Translations under genes and position numbers: made by a program
Assembly (NCBI GenBank): GCA_003996215.1
Contig: QJPP01000455.1
Location: 1 to 64,000 of the forward strand
Source of the DNA: Jaltomata sinuosa
Taxonomy: Eukaryota > Streptophyta > Magnoliopsida > Solanales > Solanaceae
Direction: 5' to 3'
Length of the DNA: 64,000 nt
Notes under the pieces: generated by a model
The model's database searches: none
What the model saw: only the letters and a program-made list of their open reading frames with translations
Told to the model about the DNA's origin: nothing
Part shown: piece after piece, positions 21,401 through 32,571 of the stretch
How the letters are laid out: each line of letters starts with the position of its first letter
How positions within the stretch are numbered: the first letter of the stretch is position 1

Positions 21401-22174
21401 AGTGTGGGTGCTTGGGCGCTATCGCGCTGCCTAGGCGCGAACGTGCTGAAGGCTGGGTGGCATGGACAGTGCTATCGCGGTGCTTGGGTGCCATTGCATT
21501 GAAGGCCACCAGTTGCAATAACCAACTGAGCTAAAAACTTCTATGGGGTATTCCGGGTACAATCGAAACCCGATACTCAAAAATCAATAATGTTATTAGA
21601 AGGGAAACGACGTTCTAGACTTAAAAGAATCGATGAGACTTCCATACGAGGTCATTTCAGAGGAATGTTGACCCAAGTTAACACTAACTAAAATCAACCA
21701 ACCACTCGAAATGAGCCCGGCTCACTCGACAGCCTAACTAATCACCTACCTAACCCAAACTCAATATTCCGAAGCTGATGAAATCGTCGAATTTTAAATC
21801 TGACAGTCCTATCATTGAAAGTTGTCCCCAGTCACACTTTCAACTCCAAATGGTCTAAAAATAGAAGAAGCAACACAAAAACTCACATAGGAAGTTCTCA
21901 GGCCTCGACTAAAGGTCCAACTAGACCAAACTCCACACTCTGGAGCTAACAGAATTGTCAGAACGCGATTTCAAGCATGTTAACTAAGAATATTGATTAA
22001 AGTCAATGAATTCCTAAGTTACAGCTCTAAAATAGGGAAATAGCCATAAAAACGAAACGAACGGCCAGCGCACCGAACGACCATCCCAGCAAGCCATAAT
22101 GACCTAGGGCCACTACAAGCTAGCTCTAACAGTACAAGAAAAGCCTAAACGCGGTAATGAGAAGGGCCATTACA
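18472..22174 (-). mobile_element. Solo LTR, 3703 bp, chromovirus type, - strand
   Basis: Read on the - strand it starts TGTAATGGCC at 22174. Its other end reads GATTGTGATA, a CA end mutated to TA. The 5 bp duplication TGTAT flanks it exactly. No internal domain, PBS or PPT is present, so it is a solo LTR left by LTR-LTR recombination. It is related to 15230-16146 in the opposite direction. The region 21270-21500 is rich in GCGCYATCGCGC-like words. The 94-codon frame at 20934-21218 has no recognisable feature. Confidence 0.8.
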
Positions 22175-22347
22175 TGTATCCTTATGATTATTTACATTTT
22201 CATGATGATGAGCTAATATATGTGATTAGATATTTTGCAGGGTAAAAAGTAGATAAAAATAACCCATGAGAACTAAAACAGAAGCATAAAAGCATTGGAA
22301 AAGAGTTAGCAAAGTTTCGGAAGAAAAAAAGAGCAAAAGAAAAAAAT

Positions 22348-22440
22348 CTGGGCTGTGGCGCATTAGTGGCGCACCACGCTAGGCCCAAACCCAATAGATT
22401 TCCTCTGGCACATTGGTGGCGCGCCACGCCAGGCCCCGGA
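22348..22440 (+). repeat. GC-rich palindromic words upstream of TATA, left LTR (2 copies)
   Basis: Two units of the kind TGGCGCATTRGTGGCGCRCC ending in a CCAGGCCC-like line, with GGTGGCGCGCCACG-type inverted repeats, in an otherwise AT-rich LTR. The right LTR has three units at 37754-37900. Confidence 0.7.
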
Positions 22441-22508
22441 CCCAGAAAATTTTCAGCTTTTTTCTACTCCAAATCCAAATAGGAAAAGGAGTTATTTTTC
22501 TCATACTC

Positions 22509-22516
22509 TATAAATA
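22509..22516 (+). promoter_or_regulatory. TATA box, left LTR of the old element
   Basis: TATAAATA in CATACTCTATAAATACATTC, conserved at 37965-37972 in the right LTR, about 70-110 bases after the GC-rich words. Confidence 0.5.
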
Positions 22517-22745
22517 CATTCCCAATCACGATTTTTACATGACTTTTGACCTACAAAGAGAGAGGAGCCGCCGTGGAGACCGGAGAAAGTTGATTTCATC
22601 TTTTCTTCTCCTTTATTATTTATTTTTGTATTTTTCTTTTGAATGAATTGTTGTAAGTACTCCATGTCTATGTGGAGTTAAACTTCTCATTCTAGAATTG
22701 TGTTAGCTTCATGATTATTGTAGTAGACTCTTGATATGATTCTTA

Positions 22746-23505
22746 AGATTATTTTTATTTTTTAGGAGTAGTTGTATTTTTTTAGTCATAGGTAGAGAAA
22801 TTTTCTCGATGATGGTTGGATGACGACCGTCTTGAGAGAAAATTAGTCTTAGAAAGAAGAAAGATTAGAAACAATAGCCTTTTGAATGCTAGGTGCTTAA
22901 CCCAAGCATACATGAGACATCATGAGTAATTCACTCAAAAGAAGCATAAAAAGTAGGAAACTTTATTTATAGATGCATATGCTCTTTAACTTGACTCAAA
23001 GAACTTAGAGATAGGCTTAATAATGTTGATTTATTCAATTTGATTGTGTTGTAAATATGAAGTCTTAGGAAGCCATTTTTGAACCATTTTGCCACGTGTG
23101 GTGATTGTTTGTTGTATTTTTTGTATATCTTGATATCTAGAACTTGTCCCGTATGTGTATGAAATAAAACATAGTGTTGACTTGTGGGATATGATAAATA
23201 CATTTTCTTGGAGCCACTTCTTTTGACTATTGGTTCTGCCACCCTTACATTATTTTTAGTTAAGCCCCTTTGAGCCTTGAGCCTATTTCTTTGACTAGCC
23301 GCATATTTAGCCTATCTCCTTTATTTGATTACCCTAAATTAATTTGATCCAAATATTTTCTAATGCACTTTGTAGTTGAAAGACTTAAAGAAAAAGAAGG
23401 AAACAAAAGAGAGGAAAGGAAAAAGATAAAGGAAGGTTATTGCGGTAAGAATAAGAATTAAATTTGGTTCTCTTATGAAAAATAATTTGTATGTTGATAG
23501 TAAGT
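22746..23505 (+). other. Non-coding internal remnant of the old element, left piece
   Basis: AT-rich, no open frame of note. Lines such as AAGCCCCTTTGAGCCTTGAG resemble the 3' non-coding part of gypsy-type elements. It continues at 36793 on the other side of the Tat-type solo LTR (GTAAG duplicated at 23501-23505 and 36788-36792). Confidence 0.5.
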
Positions 23506-25126
23506 GTTGACACCCAATTTTGATCTGATATTTTTAAGTTAATATTTTTAAAATTTTATTCATTAAATTGCACAGAATATAATTTTCTCATATTTTTTCA
23601 ATGTTGATACAATTTAGTGATAATTATCCTCATTTATTAAAATATTGAGATTTTTATCAAATTTTAATCATTTTAGATAATTTTAATTATCATTAATTTT
23701 TATCATAATTATTTGCATATAATCGAATATTGTTTCGTTTTTATCAAATCATCAATCATCTTTATTTAAATCACATTTTTTACATATTATCAAATATATT
23801 TTTTATTATTTTTAAACACAATTTGTTAATACATAAAGACAAAAAAGATATTTTTTACACAGCTAAATTAAGTAGCATATGATTTTAAGCACACAGTTTT
23901 GATATTCCATGAGTTTTCAACAAATAATTTTGCCACCTAAATAGTTTAAGATTTTAAAATTTTTTATAAAGTGTCTCATTCACTCAACACACTCTTTGTT
24001 GGTGATTTTTTTTCAAAATAGGGAAAAAGTTCTAAAATAAAATATCACTCTCATCCTCCTTTCCTTTTTCCGCCCTCATCCACCGGAACTTCGACGTGCT
24101 GCCAGCTCGACAACACCACCGAAATAGCCTCCTCCTCTCTTCCCCTTTCCCCCAATTTTTCAGATGAAACTCAGCATCTTGGTCACCTCCGATGAGCTCC
24201 AACCTGACCAACTCTCTCTTGTCCCTTCTCCAACCCGTTGCAACGCCAGCTCCAGCGGAAACAAAAAACAATCAGCCACACCACCACTTCTCCGCCTCTC
24301 CTCTCCTTTCTCCCTCACTCCATTCTCCTCCTACACATCACCATAAACAACTCCCCTTCTCACCACCATGAACCAGACCACGCCACCCACCACCTACAAA
24401 TTACCACTTCGCCTCTCTTCTCCGATCAACGAACCCACACTAAACCAGAAAACCCGTTTCCTCACCTCCGTTCACCACCATCGCTCCACCACCACAAATC
24501 AACCGCTGCTACAAACACCACAACAACAACCACCCATTACTGTTTGTTCTGGCAAATCAGAAATCGCGAACGGTGACCAGCAAGCAACGAGCTCAAGCTC
24601 GCCGTCACGTCGATAGATCTGGTCGGAATACCTCATTCCCGGTGAAACCCTTTTCCTTTTGCTTCAATTATTATATTGTGTGCTTTAATTTGAATAAATT
24701 TCAGGTTATCGATGAGCTTTGTCCTCAATATTAATGGTTGTCTTTATCTTTTAAGTTTACCATTTGCTTGCTTATTGTGTTAATTGCCCGATACTACATG
24801 TTTTATCTCCACTTTTTTTCATAGCTATTTGATTATGTGAGTTCACCATGAATCATTGTTATTGCCTTTTTCTTTTACTTTTATTTCTCATCTTTCATTA
24901 GTCATCATATTTAAAGAATGCTATTGTTTATTTTTGCTTTACTGTGACGTTGGTTCTGCTACTACACCAATTAGCATATGTTTTGGATTTATTTTGACCA
25001 TTTTGTTTCTTATTCTTTTATTTATTAGCCAATGAAAGAATTTTTTCGTTGGATTTTTGAGGCCTTTTCATAATAAAAGACGGATATTATTTTGAGTTCG
25101 ATTATTTTATATTTAATATCAATTAA
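23506..25126 (+). repeat. Tat-type solo LTR, 5' part
   Basis: AT-rich first 500 bases, then a C-rich, G-poor block (24040-24640) that gives Pro/Ser/Thr-rich open frames on + (24164-24616) without known domains, then T-rich sequence. Its last 220 bases (24907-25126) are repeated at 33638-33857. Confidence 0.85.
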
Positions 25127-25954
25127 TGTCACGATTCAGACCGTCGTAACTGACACCCCACCAACCTCCGGGAGAGTAAACCATCAACAACTCAGAACTT
25201 AACCGTTCTAACAGCTCAAAACTAATGCAATAAAAATAAACTAGCATAAATATCAAATCAACCAATACTATTATAGATATCATGTGAAAAATTCCTCCCT
25301 AGAACCTGAAAGTTATCGTACCAAAACACTATCAAATGTCTAGAATACGGGAATGCAACCCTAAAATAAGCAAGAGTCTAAGTTCGAAACAAGTGGGCTA
25401 TAACTGAAAACGAAAGAGACAAAAGTAGCTCGACCGAAATGGCTCACCCTTGATGTCTGGAAGCGCTGGGTCTACAAGTGAGGTCGCGTCTCAGCCGCTG
25501 GAAGATTGCATGTACTCATAAAAAAAATGCAAGTGTAGTATCAGTACACAACCACTGTGTACTGGTAGGATCATCAGCTATTTCCAAATAAGCAATATAT
25601 GAACAGTACAATAGCCAAGTAAAAGTACAAAAAACATATAACCAAGCCAACATGTATTCCCTAGACTACAAGTCTCTTCCTAGCTTGTTCCACATGTAAC
25701 CCACCCTTATAACCATGATCAACAATCAATAGTAATAAATAAATATAACTTTTTACATATCTCGGACCCACCCTGGAATCCCCCTAAACAACACCTAAGT
25801 GTTAAACATGCAATCCGGTCTACACCAAGACCAAAATCACAGACCAATAATAATAACTCGGCCTCTCAAGGACCATAAGCAATATCACAAATCGTAAACA
25901 CAACCCGGTTCACTCATAGAACCAAAATCAAATGCACAATGCAAATAAGTAAAT

Positions 25955-26100
25955 CCGTACAAGGCGTGGTACCCGAGCCAACCAGTTAGTATCCCGTACC
26001 AGGCATGGTACCGAACCAACCATTAGTATTCACGTACTAGACGTGGTACCCGAACCAACTGTTAGTATACCCGTACCAGGGGTGGTACCCGAGCCAACCG
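25955..26100 (-). repeat. ~38 bp tandem repeats with GTACCAGGCGTGGTAC hairpin, LTR of A
   Basis: Four units near 25960, 25995, 26033 and 26070. Each has GTACCAGGCGTGGTACCCGA or a variant and a CCAACYRTTAGTAT-like spacer. GTACCA and TGGTAC pair around GGCG. The same array is in the LTRs at 33400-33545, 34728-34880, 54460-54580 and 61840-61960. Confidence 0.8.
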
Positions 26101-26829
26101 AATGTCACACAAATCCACAGTCACAAATAATGAACAATCAACACTTGTCAACCAACAAGCAATACCACCTAGTTCATTTCACAAGACTGATAACAAGACC
26201 CTTAGACATTCCTAAGCATGCAACTCATACAAAACTTAGACAAAAGTACACAAACATACAATGCATACAGGAATCAACAACCATCACCTACCTCAAAATA
26301 TTCCAAGCTCTATTGAATCGGAGCTTTCCCCTTTTCAGGATCCCTTGCTTATTCTTGGTCTAGAAACAAATATGCAAAAACTATAGTCAATTAACTGGCC
26401 TAAATTACCCGGATTATGCAAAATCCCAATCTCGATGCCAAATCATGATCATTCCACCATTTTCCCAGGATATTTCCACCATTAATTCACATAAATTCAT
26501 CATTTTAACGGATACCTTTAGAGAATTATGGCTAATTGATCATCACCCATCATCAATAACCAAGACCCAAGAACTCTAGCGCCCTAGAATTCCCTTTTTC
26601 TTTGGATTCTACTATTCCTAGGTCATTCCAAACCTTCCCCCAAGTCCACCCCTAGCAATTCTAAAGCGTAGGAAAGATAGTACGAAGGTTGGGGATTGGA
26701 AACCTTACCTTTAGGACAAAAAAGGGTAAAACACTGATAGAAATCGCCCAAAATCGTCCTCTTCTTCTCCCAAAACGTCTTTGTTGAAAACTGACTCTTT
26801 TAGGAAATTTTTGCATTAAATTCCATCAT

Positions 26830-26990
26830 GCTCCGCTATAGCGATCCACTCCACTATAGCGGTACCACCATAGTAGAGTCTATCGCTATGGCAGAGTCTG
26901 ACTGACGTTGACTTTCGCTGTAGCAGTATTTTCTCCACTACGCGGAGGTCGCTATGGTGGTGTGTCAAACGCTACGGCGGTTGATACGGG
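26830..26990 (-). repeat. Cluster of GCTATAGCGG words in the LTR of A
   Basis: Repeated CCGCTATAGCGG-type palindromes and decayed forms, about 350-510 bases after the LTR start on the - strand. Also at 35625-35770, 55310-55400 and 62640-62790. Confidence 0.75.
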
Positions 26991-27370
26991 ATAGAAAGTC
27001 ATAAAGTCCCTCAAATTTCCCTATTTTACAACACATTTATTTTCTCGACGTCCCGGAACAATCCCTTCACGTCAACCTCGATACCGGGAGTTCTACTTGC
27101 TTAAATTCGATTCCAAAAAATCCCATGGACTCTTTTATGCCTTAGCTAAATGGAAAACTAGCTCAAATTAAAATACTTAATCCAATCCTTACTCGGATTG
27201 CCCTAGACCATACCTCATTTCAAAACCTGCCGAGGCTAGCCTAGCCCAGAATTTCAAACTCCCAAACTCGGAGTTTTCTAACTCTAAAAATTGGCATGAA
27301 TTGTTTACCTATAATGATGGACCCGATCATTATAACAGATACCAATTTACCCATCGTTATCCCCAAACGA

Positions 27371-27880
27371 TCAAACTCGAAAATACGAAAAGTAAAGAGC
27401 GAAAAGAGTAGTACCTGTATTCTCAAACAGGTGAGAGTACTTGTACCGCATGTCCTTCTCAGTTTTCCAAGTATCTTCCTCAACCGGACTATGCTTCCAT
27501 TTAACCTTTACCATACTGGTCACTTTTGTCCTCAATTTTCGGACATCCCGATCAAAAATCAAAATCGATTCCTCTTCATAGCGAAGATCCTTATCAAATA
27601 ACACCTCATCCCACTTGATGATGTAATCTCCATCCCCATGGTATCGCTTTAGCATGGATACATGTTATACCGAATGGACACCTGACAAACTGGGCGGAGG
27701 TGCTAATCTGTAAGCCACTGGCCCCACGATCTCAACAACTTCAAACGGTCCGATGAACCGAGGGCTGAGCTTGCGCTTCTTGCCGATACACATAACTCCC
27801 TTCATTGGTGACACTTTCAACAATACTTGTTTATCAACTTGGAAATCCATGTCCCTTACCTTGCGATCCGCATATTCTTT
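27371..27880 (-). pseudogene. Element A integrase C-terminus and chromodomain-like tail
   Basis: Reads KVSPMKGVM, GPFEVVEIVGPVAYRL, then in another frame MLKRYHGDGDYIIKWDEV and the chromodomain-type end VKVKWKHSPVEEDTWKTEKDM. Chromodomain tails steer chromovirus integration to chromatin. A TAA near 27662 with a frame change separates the two parts, and a TAG near 27878 separates it from the integrase core. Confidence 0.85.
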
Positions 27881-28969
27881 CTACTTGTTTTGGGCCGTTA
27901 GCAACTTGGTCTGAATGCCTCTTACCTTTTCTTGTTCTTCCCTTACCAAGTCCATGCCCAAGGGCTTTACATCACCTTCCTCAAACCATCCTATAGGTGA
28001 CATACAACCCCTTCTATATATGGCCTTGAATGGTGCCATGTCGATACTGGAGTGGTAGATGTTATTGTATGAGAACTCGCACAATGGTAGAAACTGATCC
28101 CAATTACCTTCGAAGTCAATCACGCATCCTCTCAGCATGTCCTCCAATACCTGAATCGTCCTCGCTGACTGACCATCAGTTTGAGGATGGAAGGCTGTAC
28201 TAAAAGTGAGTTGTGTACCCAACTCTTCATGTAACTTACGCCAAAAATTAGAAGTAAATTGTGTACCCCTGTCTGAAATGATGGATAGTGGTACCCCATG
28301 CAATCTCTCAATCTCCTTCACGTAGATCTTAGCCAATTGCTACGAATTGAAATCCATCCTGATCGGAATAAAATGAGTCAGCCTGTCAATAATGAACCAA
28401 ATAGAGTCACACTTCCCCAAGGTCTTGGGAAGACCCACCACGAAATCCATGGCTATCCTTTCCCACTTCAACTCTGGAATAGGCATCCTCTGAAGTAGTC
28501 CTGTCGGTCTTTGGTGCTCATACTTTACCTGATGATAATTTTGACACTTGGACACAAAATCAGCTATGTCCCTTTTCATCTCGGGCCACCAGTAAAGCTG
28601 CCTCAAATCCTTATACATCTTGGTTACACCCGGATGAATCGAATACCGCGAGCCATGAGCCTCTGCTAACACTTTCTGAATGATGTCATCAACTCGAGGA
28701 ACACAAATCCTTCCTCTGAAATTTAACACCCCGCCAGCGTCTAACGTGGCATCCCCAGATTCTCCAGATATTACCTTTCTTCGGAGCTTGCTCAACTGCG
28801 AATCCTGAAGCTGTTTGGCCTTTGTCTCCTCTAGGAACGTGGATTTGACCTCAATACTGGCCAACACCACACCCTGTTCTAAAACACCTAGGTGCATGAA
28901 CTTAGATTCCAATGCCTGAATCTCCCTAGCCAGTGGTCGTTTGGACACCCCTAAACAAGCCAAACTGCC
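27881..28969 (-). pseudogene. Element A integrase (zinc domain and catalytic core)
   Basis: Zinc domain around HPGVTKMYKDLRQLYWW with CQNYH where the family has C-x-x-C, so one zinc cysteine is lost. The core has MDFVVGLP and SDRGTQFTS (two Asp), but the third acidic residue is Ala in GQSARTIQ. A TAG at 28337-28339 cuts the core. The enzyme is dead on several counts. Confidence 0.85.
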
Positions 28970-29545
28970 CATGCTAACCTTCTTCCGGCTCAACGCGTTC
29001 ACCACCATATTAGCCTTACCCGGATGGTGCTGAATGGTCACATCATAGTCTTTTAATAACTCCATCCACCTTCTCTCCCTCAAGTTCAAGTCTTTCTGAG
29101 TGAAAAAATGTTGCAGACTGTGATGATCAGCGAACACCTCACACTTGATACCATAGAGGTAGTGCCTTCAAATCTTCGGTGCAAACACTACCGCTGCCAA
29201 CTCTAAGTCATGAGTCGGATAGTTTCTCTCATGGACCTTCAACTGCCTAGAAGCATAGGCTATCACATTCCTATCCTGCATCAACATAGCACCCAATTCA
29301 GAATGTGAAACATCACAATAAACAATAAAGTCCTTACCTTCAACCGGAAAAGACAAAATATGAGCCGTGGTCAGAAGTGTCTTAAGCTTTTGGAAGCTCT
29401 CCTCAAACTTGTCGGACCACACAAACGGTACGTCTTTCTGAGTCAGCCTTGTCAAGTGAGTAGCAATAGATGCAAAATTCTTGACAAACCTCTGGTAGTA
29501 ACTTGCGAGTCCAACAAAACTTCTCACCTTAGTCACAGAGCTAGG
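28970..29545 (-). pseudogene. Element A RNase H and connection domain
   Basis: VGLASYYQRFVKNF and FVWSDKFEESFQKLK are the connection; VYCDVSHSELGAMLMQ and YPTHDLELAAVVF are RNase H. Stops at about 29543 and 29165 interrupt it. ALSRKK near 28975 marks the end of the domain. Confidence 0.82.
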
Positions 29546-30450
29546 CTAGACCCAACTCTTGATTGCCTCAATCTTCTGGGGATCCACCATCACCCCCTTT
29601 TCTGACACTACATGCCTCAAGAATGCGACTGAAGTCAACCAAAATTCACACTTAGAGAACTTTGCATAAAGCTTTTGGTGCCTCAATATCTCTAACACAA
29701 CCCAAAGATGTTCAACATGCTCCTCCCTACTCTTGGAGTAGATCAAAATATCATCAATAAAGACAATGAAAAATGAATTCAAGTAAGACTTAAATACCTC
29801 ATTCATCAAACTAATGAATGCTGCCGGTGCATTAGTCAACCTAAACGACATCTCTAAGAACTCAAATGCCCATATCGAGTCTGAAATGCAGTCTTAGGAA
29901 TATCCCCGGGCCTAATTTTCAACTGATGATACCCTGACCTCAAGTCGATTTTCGAGAACACAGATGCACCCTATAACTGGTCAAATAGATTATCGATACG
30001 GGGTAAAGGGTACTTATTCCGGATGGTAACCTTGTTTAACTGCATGTAGTCTATGCACATCTGCATATTACTATTCTTATTTTTCACAAACAATACTGGA
30101 GCACCCCAAGAAAAAGAAGCACTGTGATGGATAAATCCCTTGTCTAGGAGTTCCTGAAGCTGAGTCTTAAGGTCCTTTAAATCTGCCGGAGCCATACGAT
30201 ATGGAGGAATAGAAATTGGGCGAGTTCCCAGCTCTAAGTCAATACAAAAATCGATATCCCTGTTCGGAGGCATACCAGGCAAATCCGCTGGAAACACTTC
30301 TCGAAACTCTGAAACAACTAGAACTGACTCAATAGATGGGGACTCCACACTATCATCCCGGAGATGAGCCAAAAAGGCCAGACATCCTTTCCCCACTAGC
30401 TTCTTAGCCCGAATGAACGATATGATCTTAACAGGCTTAGGCTTGTACAC
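29546..30450 (-). pseudogene. Element A reverse transcriptase
   Basis: Motifs in order: PADLPGMPPNRDIDFCIDL, RPISIPPYRMAP, DKGFIHHSASFSWGAPVLF, IDYMQLNKVTIRNKYPLPRI, MSFRLTNAPAAF, and the catalytic FIDDILIYS. A TAG near 29968 and a small deletion near 29860 (loss of the Tyr codon in GHYEF) shift the frame. MSFRL has Arg where Gly is usual. Confidence 0.87.
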
Positions 30451-30456
30451 ACATTC

Positions 30457-31030
30457 TCACTCTAGCCTATCCTTACTTGGAATCTCTAGAGCAACAGTCT
30501 TAGTGTTACAATTCAACACAACATGATAAGGGGATAACCAAGTCAGGCCCAAAATGATATCAAAGTCAACAATATCCAGAATTACCAAGTCTAACCAAGT
30601 ATGCAACCCCACAAATACAACAGAACAATTACGATACACATGAGTCACAATCACAGATTCTCCAATCGGGGTAGAAACATGGATAAGGGAATCAAGGATA
30701 TCACAAATCAACTTCAGACCTATAGAAAAATTCACAGACACATATAAATATGTAGAACCTGGGTCAAAAAGTACCGAAGCCATCCTATCACAGACAAGAA
30801 TAGTACCTGCGATCACCACGTCTGATGCCTTAGCCTCGGACCTTCCTAGAAACGCATAACACTGAGCCCGACCATCAATCTGAGCTACTTCTTTGGTCGG
30901 CTGCGCCACACCCCTGCATGCGCCGCCATTTACCCTGTCTCCTCGGCCTCCTTGAAAGTTACCTTGCCAATCCTGTGGACGACCTCTAGCATGACCACCT
31001 CTACCTGCCGAGACCACAGCCTTAGATTGC
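30457..31030 (-). pseudogene. Element A protease
   Basis: Aspartic protease with the clade's active-site form LFDPGSTYLYVS and a later ILGLTWLSPYHVVL. A TGA near 30454-30456 separates it from reverse transcriptase, where element C has a Cys codon; a TAA at 31057 separates it from the zinc knuckle. Confidence 0.82.
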
Positions 31031-31056
31031 TGCTGAGTCTGATTACCAGTCTCTCT

Positions 31057-32351
31057 TTAAGGGCACTCCCTCTTAAAGTGGCCTGGATCACCACAATAGA
31101 AACAACCACGATCAAGTTTAGGCCTGCTGGCAGATGAGTAAGAAGCTCCCTGGCCTTTAGGAGTTGAAAACTGTTGATTGGCTCCCGGACGACCACCTGT
31201 AGTAGCTGGCAAGGCTGACTGAATAGGACGGGCAGAATACACCTGCTGATTGTGGCCTCTGGAGTGCGAGCCACTGAAGTTCCCATCATTCCGGGGCCTC
31301 TGGAGTGCGAGCCACTGAAGTTCCCATCATTCCGGGGCCTCTTGGCTAACACTTTAGCTTGTCCCACCTGCTTGACCCCTTCTAGCTTCTTAACATAATC
31401 TGCTACTTCGTTGAAGCCCTTCCCTGCTGAAGTGATGTGCACAGATAGCACTTGTAAGTCCGTATTCAAGCCCTTCACGAATAACCTAGTCTGCTCCTCC
31501 TCAGAAACCAACAATTGCGTAGCAAAACGAGACAAGGTATGAAACTTAGCCTCATAAGTAGAGATCGATATGTTGCCCTGTTCCAGAGCCAGGAACTCAT
31601 CCTTTTTGCGGTCTCTCAAAGTACGAGGCACGTACTTCTCCAAGAAGAGAGCGTGAAATTGCTCCCAAGCCAATGGGGGGAAAACAGATGACCGACATTC
31701 CACATGAGACCTCCACCACTGCTTAGCATCACCCTGCAGCTGAAAAGTGACAAACTCAACCCCATGATGTTGCACAATGCCCAGCTTGTGCAGCCTCTCA
31801 TAACAATCCAAAATGAATTCGTAAGCATCTTCCTTTTCCGTGCCCTGAAATGTAAGAGGTTTCAGCTTGAGAAACTTGGTCAACATCTCATGTTCATTCT
31901 CTGTCATTACCGGGCCTAGCATTGGCCTGAAAAAATCACCAGTGCCTGAAGCTGCATCCATTCTAGGAGCTGTAGTAACTGCTAGCTGAGTACCCAGAAC
32001 CTGATCTGCAACACCCACGAGGGTGGCTCTGGCACCAACCAAACCACTCAAGAAAGACCACACCTGGTGAAATGCTTCGGTTGTGATGGGGGGAAGGCCT
32101 GCACCTCCAGCCGGTGTCGCCTCTGCCTGCTCTACACCTTCCTCAACCGCAACCTCGACCTCCTCTTCAACCTGATCCTGGGGTGGGGGAGGGGTCGCCT
32201 CACGTGCTCCTGCAGCTGCCTGAGCTCCACCTCTGGTGGGTGTTACTCTACCTCGGCCCCTGCCCCTGCCCCTGCCTCTTCCCCTACCTCTGACAGTTGG
32301 GCCCATTATTGGGACCACTGGTCTTGCTACATTGTTCTTTGTTTTAACTAT
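31057..32351 (-). pseudogene. Element A gag with 41 bp duplication
   Basis: The expected ATG is ATA at 32349-32351 (element C has ATG at the matching place). Then come an RG-repeat N-terminus, a Glu-rich acidic stretch, the capsid domain (FLKLKPLTFQGTEKEDAYEF, then WWRSHVECR, then RDRKKDEFLALEQG), and the zinc knuckle CFYCGDPGHFKREC at about 31063-31104. A 41 bp tandem duplication (31256-31296 and 31297-31337) shifts the frame between capsid and knuckle. Confidence 0.87.
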
Positions 32352-32554
32352 CCGTGGACAGAAGAGTGAACGAAGTCAGATACCAATTTGTATCAGCAGA
32401 TACTAATTGGAATCACGTTATATCACGAAGGAAGAAAGAGAGATAGTTTTTTCCTAAAGTCCAATAGCCTCCCGAAGAAAAGTACGGACGTCTCCGCACC
32501 ATTTCGCAAGACTCTACTAGCCCTGTTTTGGTACGACAAGATCAATGAACCTAG

Positions 32555-32567
32555 GGTTCTGATACCA
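32555..32567 (-). other. PBS of element A (initiator tRNA-Met type)
   Basis: TGGTATCAGAACC on the - strand, four bases after the 5' LTR end. The usual plant form is TGGTATCAGAGC; one base differs. Confidence 0.8.
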
Positions 32568-32571
32568 TCTT

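Larger units (their letters stand above)
22175..22745 (+). repeat. Left LTR of the old element, second part, truncated
   Basis: Matches 37575-38206 of the right LTR, including the GC-rich words, TATA box and GTAAGTACTCCATGTCTATG. Similarity ends near GATTCTTAAGATTA (about 22745). The right LTR runs a further ~660 bases that are absent here, so the end of this LTR, its PBS and the 5' internal region were probably deleted. Confidence 0.8.
25127..27337 (-). repeat. 3' LTR of element A, 2211 bp
   Basis: On the + strand it runs from TGTCACGATTC to CGATCATTATAACA; thus TG...CA on the - strand. Collinear with 33858-36121 and in part with 32572-33640. It contains the GTACCAGGCGTGGTAC array (25960-26100) and the GCTATAGCGG word cluster (26830-26990). 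Frames inside it (26043-26363 and others) are repeats read as protein. Confidence 0.88.

Noticed and set aside
24164..24616. + strand Pro/Ser/Thr-rich frames
   Set aside because: Overlapping frames in the C-rich block of the Tat solo LTR with no domain; not a gene.
32150..32318. RG-repeat protein as a host RNA-binding gene
   Set aside because: The RG repeat is the N-terminus of element A gag, followed directly by the capsid domain.
27338..32571. Endogenous pararetrovirus (caulimovirus-like)
   Set aside because: LTRs, PBS, an integrase and a chromodomain-like tail are present and no movement or coat protein was seen; it is a Ty3 chromovirus.
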